A stretch of DNA of 64,000 bases from G020354785 sp964461435 (GTDB lineage Bacteria > Bacteroidota > Bacteroidia > Bacteroidales > UBA10428): positions 62,001 to 126,000 of the forward strand of contig CAYWUI010000002.1 of NCBI GenBank assembly GCA_964461435.1, written 5' to 3'. The notes beneath the pieces were generated by a model. The model did no database searches, was not told the origin of the DNA, and worked only from the letters and a program-made list of their open reading frames with translations. Position numbers and translations under genes: made by a program. Below are positions 1-8,582 of the stretch, piece by piece. How positions within the stretch are numbered: the first letter of the stretch is position 1; each line of letters opens with the position of its first letter.

Positions 1-305
1 CCGAAGGATTTGTTTATTGCATCTGCCATTGCGCCTGAAGGCTCTTTCCTTCCTTCCCTGCTAAATCCAAAAAAATAAAATGTATGATTCCACACCTGTG
101 CCCCGTTATTATAAATTCCTCCTTCGGCCTCCCTGACTATTTGCTCAAGGTTTGCATTCTCAAACTTGGTGCCCTTAACCAGATTATTCAGGTTATCTAC
201 ATAAGCTTTATGATGTTTCCCATAATGGAATTCTAAGGTCTTCTCCCCGATATAAGGAGATAATGCACTTAATTCATATGGTAATTCCGGTAATTTAAAG
301 TCCAT
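1..305 (-). CDS. sodB: Superoxide dismutase, Fe-type (N-terminal part, cut by window edge)
   Basis: This gene starts at 305 and runs off the left edge, leaving about the first 101 codons. The enzyme dismutates superoxide in the cytoplasm. The N-terminal helical hairpin domain is visible: KLPELPYELSALSPYI at the start, a metal-ligand His in the EFHYGKHHKAYV segment, and the second-ligand region YNNGAQVWNHTFYFF. The Gln in GAQVWNH is the position that marks iron-type enzymes, unlike the next gene, which has Gly there. A TAnnTTTG-type element lies just upstream (352-359). The next SOD gene follows in the same orientation about 96 bp away, so the two are tandem paralogues. The C-terminal metal ligands lie outside the window. 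Confidence 0.93.
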   Translation of the reverse strand, partial: MDFKLPELPYELSALSPYIGEKTLEFHYGKHHKAYVDNLNNLVKGTKFENANLEQIVREAEGGIYNNGAQVWNHTFYFFGFSREGRKEPSGAMADAINKSF

Positions 306-351
306 GATTGACAGGATTATGATTTGTTTAACATTGGAAAATACTGTTATC

Positions 352-359
352 CAAAATTA
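352..359 (-). promoter_or_regulatory. Candidate -7 element for the first SOD gene
   Basis: Read on the minus strand this is TAATTTTG, matching the Bacteroidota -7 consensus TAnnTTTG, 46 bp upstream of the start codon at 305. A TTTG lies further upstream but at about 23 bp spacing, slightly long, so the -33 assignment is uncertain. Confidence 0.35.
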
Positions 360-401
360 CAAAATATTTCAATCCAATTAAACAAAATCGATAATCAAAT
401 C

Positions 402-1001
402 TCACATTGAAAATCTTTTAGACACTTCTTCCCATGACACAATATTCCAGAATGCCGATATATAATCAGGCCTTCTGTTCTGGTATTTTAAATAATAGGC
501 ATGCTCCCAAACATCCAGTCCCAGTATAGGTGTACCCTTTACAGCCGCGATATCCATTAACGGATTATCCTGGTTTGGCGTCGTAGTGACCTTCAGTTCA
601 CCATTCTTATTTATAAGCCACGCCCAGCCCGAACCAAAAACAGCGGCTGCTGCAATCGAAAATTCACTCTTAAAATTATCAAATGAGCCAAATGATCTGT
701 CTATTGCCGCTAAAAGGTCACCATGTGGCTGACCTCCTCCTTGCGGGGACATTATCTTCCAGAACAAACTGTGATTATAATACCCGCCTCCGTTATTTCT
801 TATGGATACAGGATGCCCGGATATATTTTTGAGTATATCCTCAATGGATTTACCTTCTAATCCGCTTTCCTTAAGAGCATCGTTTAACTTCGTTGTGTAG
901 CCCCCGTGATGCTTTGTATGGTGAATTTCCATAGTGGCGGCATCAATATTGGGTTCCAGCGCGCTATAGCCATAATCTAATTTTGGTAATTCAAAAGCCA
1001 T
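402..1001 (-). CDS. sodA: Superoxide dismutase, Mn/cambialistic type
   Basis: A 199-residue full-length Fe/Mn superoxide dismutase. The four expected metal ligands are present at about His27 (in IHHTKHH), His77 (in YYNHSLFW), Asp163 and His167 (in GLDVWEHAYYLKY). Tyr35 of the substrate gateway is also present. The region GGGYYNHSLFW has Gly where iron enzymes carry Gln, and a Gln occurs in TTTPNQDNPL in the C-terminal domain, the pattern of manganese or cambialistic enzymes. An oddity is Tyr at position 74, where most Mn-type enzymes have His (GGH.NHS). It lies beside an Fe-type paralogue, so the organism may swap enzymes with metal supply; that is inference. Confidence 0.95.
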   Translation of the reverse strand: MAFELPKLDYGYSALEPNIDAATMEIHHTKHHGGYTTKLNDALKESGLEGKSIEDILKNISGHPVSIRNNGGGYYNHSLFWKIMSPQGGGQPHGDLLAAIDRSFGSFDNFKSEFSIAAAAVFGSGWAWLINKNGELKVTTTPNQDNPLMDIAAVKGTPILGLDVWEHAYYLKYQNRRPDYISAFWNIVSWEEVSKRFSM

Positions 1002-1069
1002 GATTTATTGTTTTAATTGTTTATACTTAACGTTATTAAGATTGATTTTAAATAAAAACATATCTATTT

Positions 1070-1087
1070 AATAATTGTTCAATTATT
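1070..1087. promoter_or_regulatory. Perfect inverted repeat in the SOD/waaA divergent region
   Basis: AATAATTG-TT-CAATTATT is a perfect palindrome with 8-bp arms and a 2-bp centre, lying between the divergent SOD and Kdo transferase genes. It could be an operator for a dimeric regulator, but AT-rich DNA produces such palindromes by chance. Confidence 0.3.
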
Positions 1088-1113
1088 TTTAAACAAAATC
1101 TGACCCAAAAAAT

Positions 1114-1121
1114 TACTTTTG
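1114..1121 (+). promoter_or_regulatory. Candidate -7 element for waaA
   Basis: TACTTTTG matches TAnnTTTG and sits 18 bp before the ATG at 1139, implying a short leader. No clear -33 TTTG is seen at the usual spacing. Confidence 0.35.
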
Positions 1122-1138
1122 TATTAAACACTGAGAAT

Positions 1139-2365
1139 ATGAGTTTCTTATATTCGCTTGGTCTGAATATCTATCATCTGACAATTTTCCTGGCATCGTT
1201 ATTCAATAATAAGGCCCGGTTGTGGATTAAAGGAAGGAGCGGATTATTTAAGGAAATTGAAAAACAGGTCAGTCCTGAAGATAATTTGTACTGGTTTCAT
1301 GCTTCGTCCCTTGGCGAATTTGAGCAGGGGCGTCCCCTGATTGAAGCGGTAAAAGATCAAAACCCGTCAATTAAAATCCTGTTGACTTTCTTTTCCCCGT
1401 CAGGTTATGAAAACCGGAAAAACTATAAAGCTGCCGATTATATATTTTACATGCCAATGGATTCAAAAAGAAATTCATCCAGGTTTATTAAGTTGATAAA
1501 TCCCTCCAAAACCTTTTTCATTAAGTATGAATTCTGGTATCATTACCTTAACTGCCTTAAAAGGCGTAACATCCCCGTTTACCTGGTATCTGCCAACTTC
1601 AGGCCTGACCAGGTTTTTTTCAAATGGTACGGCCGCTGGTTCAGGAAAATCCTGCACATATTCACCCATATATTTGTCCAGAATACAAGATCAGAACAGC
1701 TCTTAAAGAATATAGGACTGGATAACGTAACCGTATCGGGTGATACCAGGTTTGACAGGGTTGCAGAAATAGCAAGGCAGTCTAAAAGTATTGAACTGGC
1801 TGAAAAATTCAGGGAAGGCAGTACGGTAATCATTGGCGGCAGCACATGGGAGAAAGATGAGGAAATCCTGGCGGAATACATCAATACATCATCCGCAAAA
1901 ATAAAATATATAATAGCTCCCCACGAAATTCGCGAATCAAAAATAGAGCGGATCATTAAAAGTCTGGACAAACCTGCTATCCGTTACTCGTCAGCTGACA
2001 TTAATAATATAAATGATTACCGGGTTTTAATAATCGATAATGTAGGTATGCTTTCCTCACTGTACAGATATGCTGATATTGCTTATATTGGCGGTGGTTT
2101 CGGTGTCGGAATACACAATATACTTGAAGCTGCAACATTTGGCCTGCCTGTAGTATTCGGACCTAAATTCAGTAAATTTCAGGAAGCCGTCGATCTGGTC
2201 AGAGCAGGAGCGGCATTCCCGGTGAATAACTTCGGCGACCTGAAAAATCAATTTGATAAATTACTTGAAAACTTACGCTATAAGGAAGCCGGTAAAATAT
2301 CAAAAGACTACGTATTGAGTAATCAGGGCGCGACCATCAAAATTCTGGATAAAATTAAAGAATAA
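1139..2365 (+). CDS. waaA: 3-deoxy-D-manno-octulosonic acid (Kdo) transferase
   Basis: This 408-residue protein transfers Kdo from CMP-Kdo to the lipid A precursor at the inner membrane, the first step of LPS core assembly. It has an N-terminal hydrophobic stretch (about residues 5-22), then the signature WFHASSLGEFEQ (residues 52-63), whose Glu60 matches the catalytic base of WaaA enzymes. The C-terminal GT-B half shows IIGGSTWEKDEEIL, IIAPHEI and YIGGGFGVGIHNILEAATFG, which bind the sugar nucleotide. Length is normal for Bacteroidota WaaA. It stands alone, with no other lipid A genes adjacent. Confidence is high on family; the number of Kdo residues added cannot be read from sequence. Confidence 0.95.
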   Translation: MSFLYSLGLNIYHLTIFLASLFNNKARLWIKGRSGLFKEIEKQVSPEDNLYWFHASSLGEFEQGRPLIEAVKDQNPSIKILLTFFSPSGYENRKNYKAADYIFYMPMDSKRNSSRFIKLINPSKTFFIKYEFWYHYLNCLKRRNIPVYLVSANFRPDQVFFKWYGRWFRKILHIFTHIFVQNTRSEQLLKNIGLDNVTVSGDTRFDRVAEIARQSKSIELAEKFREGSTVIIGGSTWEKDEEILAEYINTSSAKIKYIIAPHEIRESKIERIIKSLDKPAIRYSSADINNINDYRVLIIDNVGMLSSLYRYADIAYIGGGFGVGIHNILEAATFGLPVVFGPKFSKFQEAVDLVRAGAAFPVNNFGDLKNQFDKLLENLRYKEAGKISKDYVLSNQGATIKILDKIKE

Positions 2366-2507
2366 ACAAAAATAGAACCAATAAACCTGCGCCCTGTTTG
2401 CATATATGATCGAATAAACTTACTTTTATTTGGCTTATATGCTTATTGGCAGCAAGGCAAAAATACATTAACACATTAAAAATTCAGCAAATCAAAACTT
2501 ACTAAAA

Positions 2508-4001
2508 ATGAAAAATTTGGTATTCAGAAGACAATACTTATTAAGTAATGTAAATATTAAAAAAATTGACAATTGGAAACATTTAAATATTCCCAGTACA
2601 AAGCAAAATCTTAAATTATATTATCACCCGGACTTAGAAATAACACATCTTCAACTTCAGGACAGGGGTCTTGTATTAATAGGATATATTATAGATCCTT
2701 TTAATCCGGATTTGTCAAATACTGAAATTTTACGTAAAATATTAAATTTGAGTAGTTTACAGGATATTTTAAAAGAAACGGATAATTTTAATGGCCGTTA
2801 TGCAATCATCTATTCCAATGGCAAAAATACTTGCATATTCCATGATGCCACAGGATTTAGAGAAATTTATTATTGCTTTCTGAAGGATGAAATATACTGT
2901 GGTTCTACCCCGAACATTATAAATAAATATACTAACCTGGAACTGGACAGGGATAAATCAATAACCGGGTTTATTGGTTCCAGCGAATATAAAGCTTCTG
3001 GCTTTTGGGTCGGAAGAAGGACTCCATTTCAAAATATATTTCATTTACAACCGAGCTTTTATTTGGATCTTGATAAAAAAATGTTCTATCGCTATTGGCC
3101 TGATAAAATAAGAAAAGAAATAAGTTTAAAAGAAGGGGCTAATTTAATGGCAAAGATTCTGAAAGGGACAATTTTAGGTGCAGCAAAAAGATATAAATTA
3201 CATCAGTCTTTAACTGCTGGTTATGACTCACGTGTGATATTGGCAGCGAGCAAGGATGTCAAAGATCAGATAAAGTTCTTCGTAAATAAAGTAACCAGAT
3301 TTTCTCTAAATGCGGATATTAAAATATCCAAGAGAATAGCAAAAAGGCACAATATTAATTTGGAAGTAGTTGATGTTGATAAAATTGATGTGGATGATAA
3401 TTTCAGAAGCATCCTTTATAAAAACAATATCTTTACAACAGAAACACATATAAAAATTTTCTACGATGTTTATATGAAAAAACTTGATGATACCTACTGG
3501 GTCACGGGTACATTTGGAAATCAAATTCTAAGAACTTCATTTACTCTCAGGAAAAAGAGACTATCTGGTTTTGATATTGCCAAACACTTTAAATATAATA
3601 ATTATAACTATGCAATTGATTCAATTGAAGAATGGCTTAAAGAAGCCAGGGAAGTTTATAATAAGTATGGTTATGATCTGGCCAATATGTTTTATTGGGA
3701 ACAATTTACGGGAAATTTTCAAAATGTGTCTGCCAGCGGACAAGATATTGTCCGGGAAGAAATTCGTCCGTTTAATTGCCGAAAACTTATAACAACCTAT
3801 ATTTCTTTAAAGAATAAATACAGATATAAGGATCATCCCAGGGGCCATCTGATGATTATAAGGATACTATGGAAGGAACTATTAAAAATTCCTTTCGCTG
3901 TTTACACCACGCCAAGTTATTGGTTTAAAAGAACTTTCCGTTTCCTTGGAATTGAGTTATTTGTAAATCGTATATATAACTTCTTTAAAAACAAACTATA
4001 A
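2508..4001 (+). CDS. Asparagine-synthetase-like protein with altered PP-loop
   Basis: A 497-residue protein related to class B asparagine synthetases. The N-terminal part (about 1-190) resembles the glutamine amidotransferase fold, with FNGRYAIIYSN and FHDATGFREIYYC, but starts MKNLVFR and so lacks the catalytic Cys2. The C-terminal part carries SLTAGYDSRVIL (about residue 233), in place of the usual SGGxDS ATP-pyrophosphatase loop, and a later GTFGNQILR segment. Such proteins are often found in surface polysaccharide loci, where their substrate is unknown. This one stands alone between waaA and gltX, and looks more AT-rich than its neighbours, suggesting transfer. It is unlikely to make asparagine from glutamine. 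An ATP-dependent amide or ester ligation is the best guess. Confidence 0.7.
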   Translation: MKNLVFRRQYLLSNVNIKKIDNWKHLNIPSTKQNLKLYYHPDLEITHLQLQDRGLVLIGYIIDPFNPDLSNTEILRKILNLSSLQDILKETDNFNGRYAIIYSNGKNTCIFHDATGFREIYYCFLKDEIYCGSTPNIINKYTNLELDRDKSITGFIGSSEYKASGFWVGRRTPFQNIFHLQPSFYLDLDKKMFYRYWPDKIRKEISLKEGANLMAKILKGTILGAAKRYKLHQSLTAGYDSRVILAASKDVKDQIKFFVNKVTRFSLNADIKISKRIAKRHNINLEVVDVDKIDVDDNFRSILYKNNIFTTETHIKIFYDVYMKKLDDTYWVTGTFGNQILRTSFTLRKKRLSGFDIAKHFKYNNYNYAIDSIEEWLKEAREVYNKYGYDLANMFYWEQFTGNFQNVSASGQDIVREEIRPFNCRKLITTYISLKNKYRYKDHPRGHLMIIRILWKELLKIPFAVYTTPSYWFKRTFRFLGIELFVNRIYNFFKNKL

Positions 4002-4058
4002 TGTGGTAGTTAGCTTTGTAAAATTTATTTTAGCCCAAGGTTATTAAGATTTTAGATT

Positions 4059-4066
4059 TATATTTG
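4059..4066 (+). promoter_or_regulatory. Candidate -7 element for gltX
   Basis: TATATTTG fits the TAnnTTTG consensus exactly and lies 25 bp before the gltX start codon. A TTTG at 4015-4018 is too far upstream to be its -33 partner. Confidence 0.4.
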
Positions 4067-4091
4067 CCAAAATCCTGAAAACAGAATAATT

Positions 4092-5782
4092 ATGACAAAA
4101 GTTAGGGTCCGTTTTGCTCCGAGTCCGACCGGACCGATACACATTGGAGGTATAAGAACAGCCTTGTTTAATTATTTATTTGCAAGAAAACACAAGGGCA
4201 TATTTATTCTGAGGATCGAGGATACTGACCAGTCAAGATATGTACCCGGTGCAGAGGAGTATATTATTAATTCATTGCAGTGGTGCGGTATTGACTTTGA
4301 TGAGGGACCCGGAGCCGGTGGAAATTACGGTCCCTACCGGCAGTCGGAAAGAAAAGGAGTATATGGGAAATATGCGACTGCAATGGTAAATGGCGGGTAT
4401 GCCTATTATGCTTTTGACACAACCGGGGAACTGGAAAAAATAAGAAAAGAATACGAAGAAAAAAAGATGTCATTTTCATATGATGCCTCCACAAGGACTA
4501 ATCTGAATAATTCTCTTAATTTATCGGAGGCCGAGACTGAAAAGCTGTTAAAAAATGACACCCCTTATGCACTGCGGTTTAAGATGCCTGAAAACATGGA
4601 AATAAAGATTAACGACCTGATAAGGGGAGAGGTTGTATTCAATACATCATCTCTTGATGATAAAGTTATCTTTAAATCTGACGGGTTGCCAACATATCAC
4701 CTGGCAAATGTGGTCGACGACTATTTGATGGAAATAACCCATGTTATAAGGGGCGAAGAGTGGTTACCCTCATTACCCTTGCATATTATGCTATACAAAG
4801 CCCTGGGCTGGGAACAGGCGATGCCTGAATTTGCCCATCTTCCCCTTATTCTGAAACCGGGGGGGAAAGGTAAACTAAGTAAAAGAGACGGGGAAAGGGA
4901 AGGATTCCCGGTATTCCCCATTCAGTGGAAATCTCCTGAAGGTGAAATTTCAAAAGGATTCAGGGAATGGGGCTATTTTCCGGAGGCCTTTCTAAATATC
5001 CTGGCATTTTTAGGCTGGAATCCGGGCACAGAAAAAGAATTATTTTCAAAGCAAGAACTGATTGATAACTTCTCTCTTGAAAACATTGGCAAGGCAGGAG
5101 CACGGTTCGATCCTGAAAAAGCAAGATGGTACAACCAGCAGTACCTGAAAAAGAAACCTGATAATGAACTGGCAGATTCATTTGCGGAGATATTAAAACA
5201 GGAAAATATTAAAGCTGATAGAAATTACATAATTAAAGTTATTGGTCTTGTTAAGGATAGGGCCAGCTTTGTCAATGAGCTGTGGGAACAATCATATTAT
5301 TTTTTTAAAGCCCCTGCCTGTTATAATCCAAAAGAAATTCAAAAATTCTGGAAAGATGATTCTCAAGCGATAATATTAAGTATAACCTCCCTCCTTGAAA
5401 AGATAAGTCCCTTTAATTCACCTGCAATTGAAAATGCAGTAAAGAAATTCACCGAAGATACAGGCACAGGATTCGGAAAAGTAATGAACCCGCTGCGCAT
5501 ACTCATTGTAGGATCAAACTCCGGTCCCCACCTGTTCGATATTATGGAACTGCTGGGNNNNNNNNNNNNNNNNNNNNNNNNNNNNNNNNNNNNNNNNNNN
5601 NNNNNNNNNNNNNNNNNNNNNNNNNNNNNNNNNNNNNNNNNNNNNNNNNNNNNNNNNTCATTGTAGGATCAAACTCCGGTCCCCACCTGTTCGATATTAT
5701 GGAACTGCTGGGTAAAAATGAAGTCCTGGTAAGAATCAATAACGGTATCAAAACAATAATGCAAAGTCCGGAAACCGGTTAA
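4092..5782 (+). CDS. gltX: Glutamyl-tRNA synthetase (interrupted by a false assembly gap)
   Basis: Charges tRNA-Glu with glutamate. The class I signature is RFAPSPTGPIHIGG (HIGH-like at residues 17-20), and the KMSKS-like loop is GKLSKRDG near residue 260, followed by the anticodon-binding domain. The reading frame is broken by 100 N (5558-5657). The 55 bases before the gap (5503-5557) are repeated exactly after it (5658-5712). Collapsing the duplication and the gap (155 bases) restores one frame. The C-terminus is then ...MELLGKNEVLVRINNGIKT.. and ends at TAA 5780-5782, giving 511 residues, a normal length. As written the span is not a multiple of three, so software will truncate the gene. 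The gene itself is almost certainly intact. Confidence 0.95.
5503..5712. other. Scaffold gap of 100 N with identical 55-bp flanks
   Basis: Bases 5503-5557 and 5658-5712 are identical, separated by exactly 100 N. A fixed 100-N placeholder and an overlap the length of a common assembler k-mer (55) indicate that two contigs ending on the same k-mer were joined without merging. No sequence is probably missing. Confidence 0.93.
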
Positions 5783-5828
5783 GAGCTAATCCCAGGGGTA
5801 ACCTGACCGTGTTTCATAATACTATATA

Positions 5829-6686
5829 CTAAACCGTACCAGGCTTTTGTGCCATGACAACCTTATATTCCCAGTATCCTCTTTTCAGTGCCCTGTACTG
5901 GTTCAGTGATGCTTTGTAGTGGGTTTGAGAAAAAGGCGTTGCATTATAAAACAGGTTATACAGCTTTGTTGCAATGTACCCCGGGAATGAAACAATGAAC
6001 AAACGTCTGGCCGAGGGTACAATGTTTGCAGTATAATCCTCAGCGGTAATTTTATCAAATCCCGTTTTAACCATTCTGTACTTAAAATCTTCCAGACTAT
6101 CCAGATCAGTAATAGCCCAGTTATTAAGCCAGTTTTTAATGATCCTGCTATTATCGGTATTAAGGTCGCCGGTTTTAAAATAATCAGCAAGAATTATCCG
6201 CCCTCCCGGTTTAAGTATGCGATAAGATTCTTTAATAAAAGCTCCTTTTTTAACGGCCGTGCCCACACTTTCAAGCGCCCATAATAAATCGAAACTGCCT
6301 TCACTGTAACCCGTAGCACAGTAATCTTTATTTTCGAATGATACAAGCGCGCTTAAATTATTCTTTTCTGCATTTTCCCGCGCAAGTCTGACCTGTTTTT
6401 CACTTAATGTTATTCCCTTAACGTGACACCCGTACTGCTTTGCAAGGTAAATAGCAGAGCCTCCCACACCGCATCCGGCATCCAGTATGTAATCAGATTG
6501 CTTAATCCCTGCCGTTTCAGCAAGAATCCTGTTTGTATTCTCCAGCGATTGCCTGAAATTCCCTATCCCCGGCTGCCATATACCGTAATGAATGGCAAGA
6601 CTTTGATCCAGTGCCCAGAATGTACGGTAATGCGTAACGGTCTGATCATAATAGTCTGCAATCTCCCTGTTTGTAAATTTCTTCAT
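5829..6686 (-). CDS. Class I SAM-dependent methyltransferase (tocopherol/cyclopropane-type)
   Basis: A protein of about 285 residues with motif I ILDAGCGVGGSAIYLAK, followed by GITLSEKQV, FDLLWALESVGTA and a post-motif LKPGGRIILADYF. This is the arrangement of gamma-tocopherol, sarcosine and cyclopropane-fatty-acid type methyltransferases, which act on small molecules or lipids. The substrate is unknown. The ATG at 6686 is taken as start; an in-frame TTG two codons earlier (6692) is possible. The upstream Dam gene ends at 6694, so the two are probably co-transcribed. No SD-like sequence separates them. Confidence 0.82.
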   Translation of the reverse strand: MKKFTNREIADYYDQTVTHYRTFWALDQSLAIHYGIWQPGIGNFRQSLENTNRILAETAGIKQSDYILDAGCGVGGSAIYLAKQYGCHVKGITLSEKQVRLARENAEKNNLSALVSFENKDYCATGYSEGSFDLLWALESVGTAVKKGAFIKESYRILKPGGRIILADYFKTGDLNTDNSRIIKNWLNNWAITDLDSLEDFKYRMVKTGFDKITAEDYTANIVPSARRLFIVSFPGYIATKLYNLFYNATPFSQTHYKASLNQYRALKRGYWEYKVVMAQKPGTV

Positions 6687-6693
6687 CTGCAAT

Positions 6694-7617
6694 CTAATAA
6701 TTTGTTACAATAAGCTCGTTAATTTCACCACGTCCCGCAACGACTGAATTTATCATGCGTTTTGCCTGTATACGCTGAACATAATAGTCTTTATAAAGTT
6801 TATCAAAAAAATTATCATCAGGGTCAATATTCTTGGGATCGGAATTACTTAGCATCAGCTTTGCCCCTTTTTTATCCAGCTCTTTGTAAAGATCAGCCAG
6901 CACATACTGATCCATATCAGTAAATTCATTTTTTGCATAGGATGTAAAATATGCTGTATGGCTTATGGGACGATAGGGCGGATCTAAATATATAAAAGAT
7001 CCTTCAACATTCGGAGGTTTGAAATCTTTAAAATCAGCTTTTATTATTTCTGCAGAGGAAAGAAGTTTTGAAGCATTTAAAAGGTTTTCCTTACTGAATA
7101 TCCGAGGATTTTTATAATCACCGGCAGGAGAATTAAATGCCCCCTTTGAATTAACACGAAAGAGCCCGTTGTAACAGGTCTTATTCAGAAAAATCACTTG
7201 AGCAGCACGTATTATCCAGTTTTCAGAATATTTTTTATAATCAATATTAAATCTCTGCATATTATAATTTGTGCGTATTTCATAAAAATATTCCTTCCGC
7301 CTGTCAAATGGCAAATCCAGATAAGATTTCCTGTACCTGCACAAAAATTCCAGTAATTTATCAGTATCTCTTTGAACAACCTTATATGTTAGTATAAGTT
7401 CATCATTTATATCATAAAGCCTGGCTGATTTTATTTTATAATTTGATGTGATATCAAAAAAAACTGCTCCTCCTCCCAGAAATGGTTCGTAATAGCATTT
7501 AATCCGTCCACTGATAAGTTCAACAGGATAGATATCAGCAAACCTGCCCACAAGCTGTCCTTTGCCCCCAACCCATTTTAGGAACGGTTTGGCTTTTATT
7601 TCAGATTTTTCTATCAT
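6694..7617 (-). CDS. dam: DNA adenine methyltransferase, DpnM/Dam-like
   Basis: A 307-residue D12-class N6-adenine methyltransferase. FLKWVGGKGQL (12-22) and YYEPFLGGGAVFF (42-54) form the SAM-binding motifs, and the catalytic motif YLDPPYRP holds DPPY at 212-215, with the target recognition region between them (alpha-class order). The C-terminus (GRGEINELIVTNY) and the segment FTSYAKNEF closely resemble the DpnII methylase M1 and Dam, so GATC is the likely target; that is inference from memory of the family. There is no restriction endonuclease gene on either side, so it looks like an orphan methylase. It is followed by a small-molecule methyltransferase in the same direction. Confidence 0.88.
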   Translation of the reverse strand: MIEKSEIKAKPFLKWVGGKGQLVGRFADIYPVELISGRIKCYYEPFLGGGAVFFDITSNYKIKSARLYDINDELILTYKVVQRDTDKLLEFLCRYRKSYLDLPFDRRKEYFYEIRTNYNMQRFNIDYKKYSENWIIRAAQVIFLNKTCYNGLFRVNSKGAFNSPAGDYKNPRIFSKENLLNASKLLSSAEIIKADFKDFKPPNVEGSFIYLDPPYRPISHTAYFTSYAKNEFTDMDQYVLADLYKELDKKGAKLMLSNSDPKNIDPDDNFFDKLYKDYYVQRIQAKRMINSVVAGRGEINELIVTNY

Positions 7618-7744
7618 TGCAACTCAAATATATTAAATAATGAAATTCTTGCCGAAAGTATTTTTTCAGTTTTAAATAATAAGTAGTCAAAAGCTTTATC
7701 TTTAGCCGGTAAGTATTATTTTAGCAATAATAAAACAGAGTTTT

Positions 7745-8551
7745 ATGAGAGATACTGCTTTAATTACAGGTGCTGCCGGGGGAATAGGACTTGAGCTGGC
7801 AAAGCTTATGGCCAGGGACTCCTATGATCTTGTACTGATAGATCAGAAAAGTGATTTACCTGAAGTAACAAAGGATCTGCTTAATATTAATCCCGATATA
7901 AATATTAAAACCATTATTAAAGATTTAACCTTACCGGATGCTGCAAAGGATATTTTTGAAGAATTGCAAAATGAGAAAATAGACATTGATGTTCTGGTAA
8001 ACAATGCAGGATTCGGACATTACGGTGAGTTTAATGAGACTGACTGGGATACTGAACTGAAGATGCTGAAGTTGCACATAATAACACTTACCCACATGAC
8101 AAAACTTTTTTTAAAGGAGATGCTTGAAAGGAAAAAAGGGAAAATTATGAATGTGGCCTCTATGGCGGCTTTCCAGCCCAGTCCGCTTATGTCGGTATAC
8201 TTTGCTTCAAAGGCTTATATACTCCACTTTTCAGAAGCCATTGCCAATGAGGTAAAGGACTCAGGAATAACCGTAACAGTATTATGTCCGGGTGCTACAA
8301 AAACCGGATTCCAGGAGACAATAAATGCAGGTATGCCCGATTATGCCGACAAAAGCTGGGTTTATACCACCCCTGCGGCCGTTGCTGAGTATGGATACAG
8401 GGCTATGAACAGAGGGAAGGTTGTGGCTATACACCGTTTTATAAATTATCTTACCGCCAACCTTATACGTTTTCTGCCAAGGAACGCTGTGACCAGTTTG
8501 ACACGCAAGATACAGGAGAAGAATCATGCCAATTATGACAGGAGCAATTAG
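7745..8551 (+). CDS. Short-chain dehydrogenase/reductase (DltE-like)
   Basis: A 268-residue classical SDR that oxidises or reduces an alcohol/ketone using NAD(P). The Rossmann motif TGAAGGIG is at residues 8-15, NNAG is near residue 86, the catalytic Ser is in MNVASMAAF and the YxxxK pair is in YFASKAY, with the cofactor-stabilising segment CPGATKTGF following. The substrate cannot be deduced. The gene stands alone, divergent from dam and convergent with an NAD-dependent epimerase. An inverted repeat overlaps its 3' end but is a poor terminator. Confidence 0.85.
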   Translation: MRDTALITGAAGGIGLELAKLMARDSYDLVLIDQKSDLPEVTKDLLNINPDINIKTIIKDLTLPDAAKDIFEELQNEKIDIDVLVNNAGFGHYGEFNETDWDTELKMLKLHIITLTHMTKLFLKEMLERKKGKIMNVASMAAFQPSPLMSVYFASKAYILHFSEAIANEVKDSGITVTVLCPGATKTGFQETINAGMPDYADKSWVYTTPAAVAEYGYRAMNRGKVVAIHRFINYLTANLIRFLPRNAVTSLTRKIQEKNHANYDRSN

Positions 8552-8582
8552 ATAACCGTATTCCTGAGTAAATTGCTCAATT

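Noticed and set aside
8542..8578. GAGCAATT...AATTGCTC inverted repeat as a terminator
   Set aside because: The 8-bp arms have a 21-base loop, the stem is AT-rich, it overlaps the SDR stop codon and has no good U-run.
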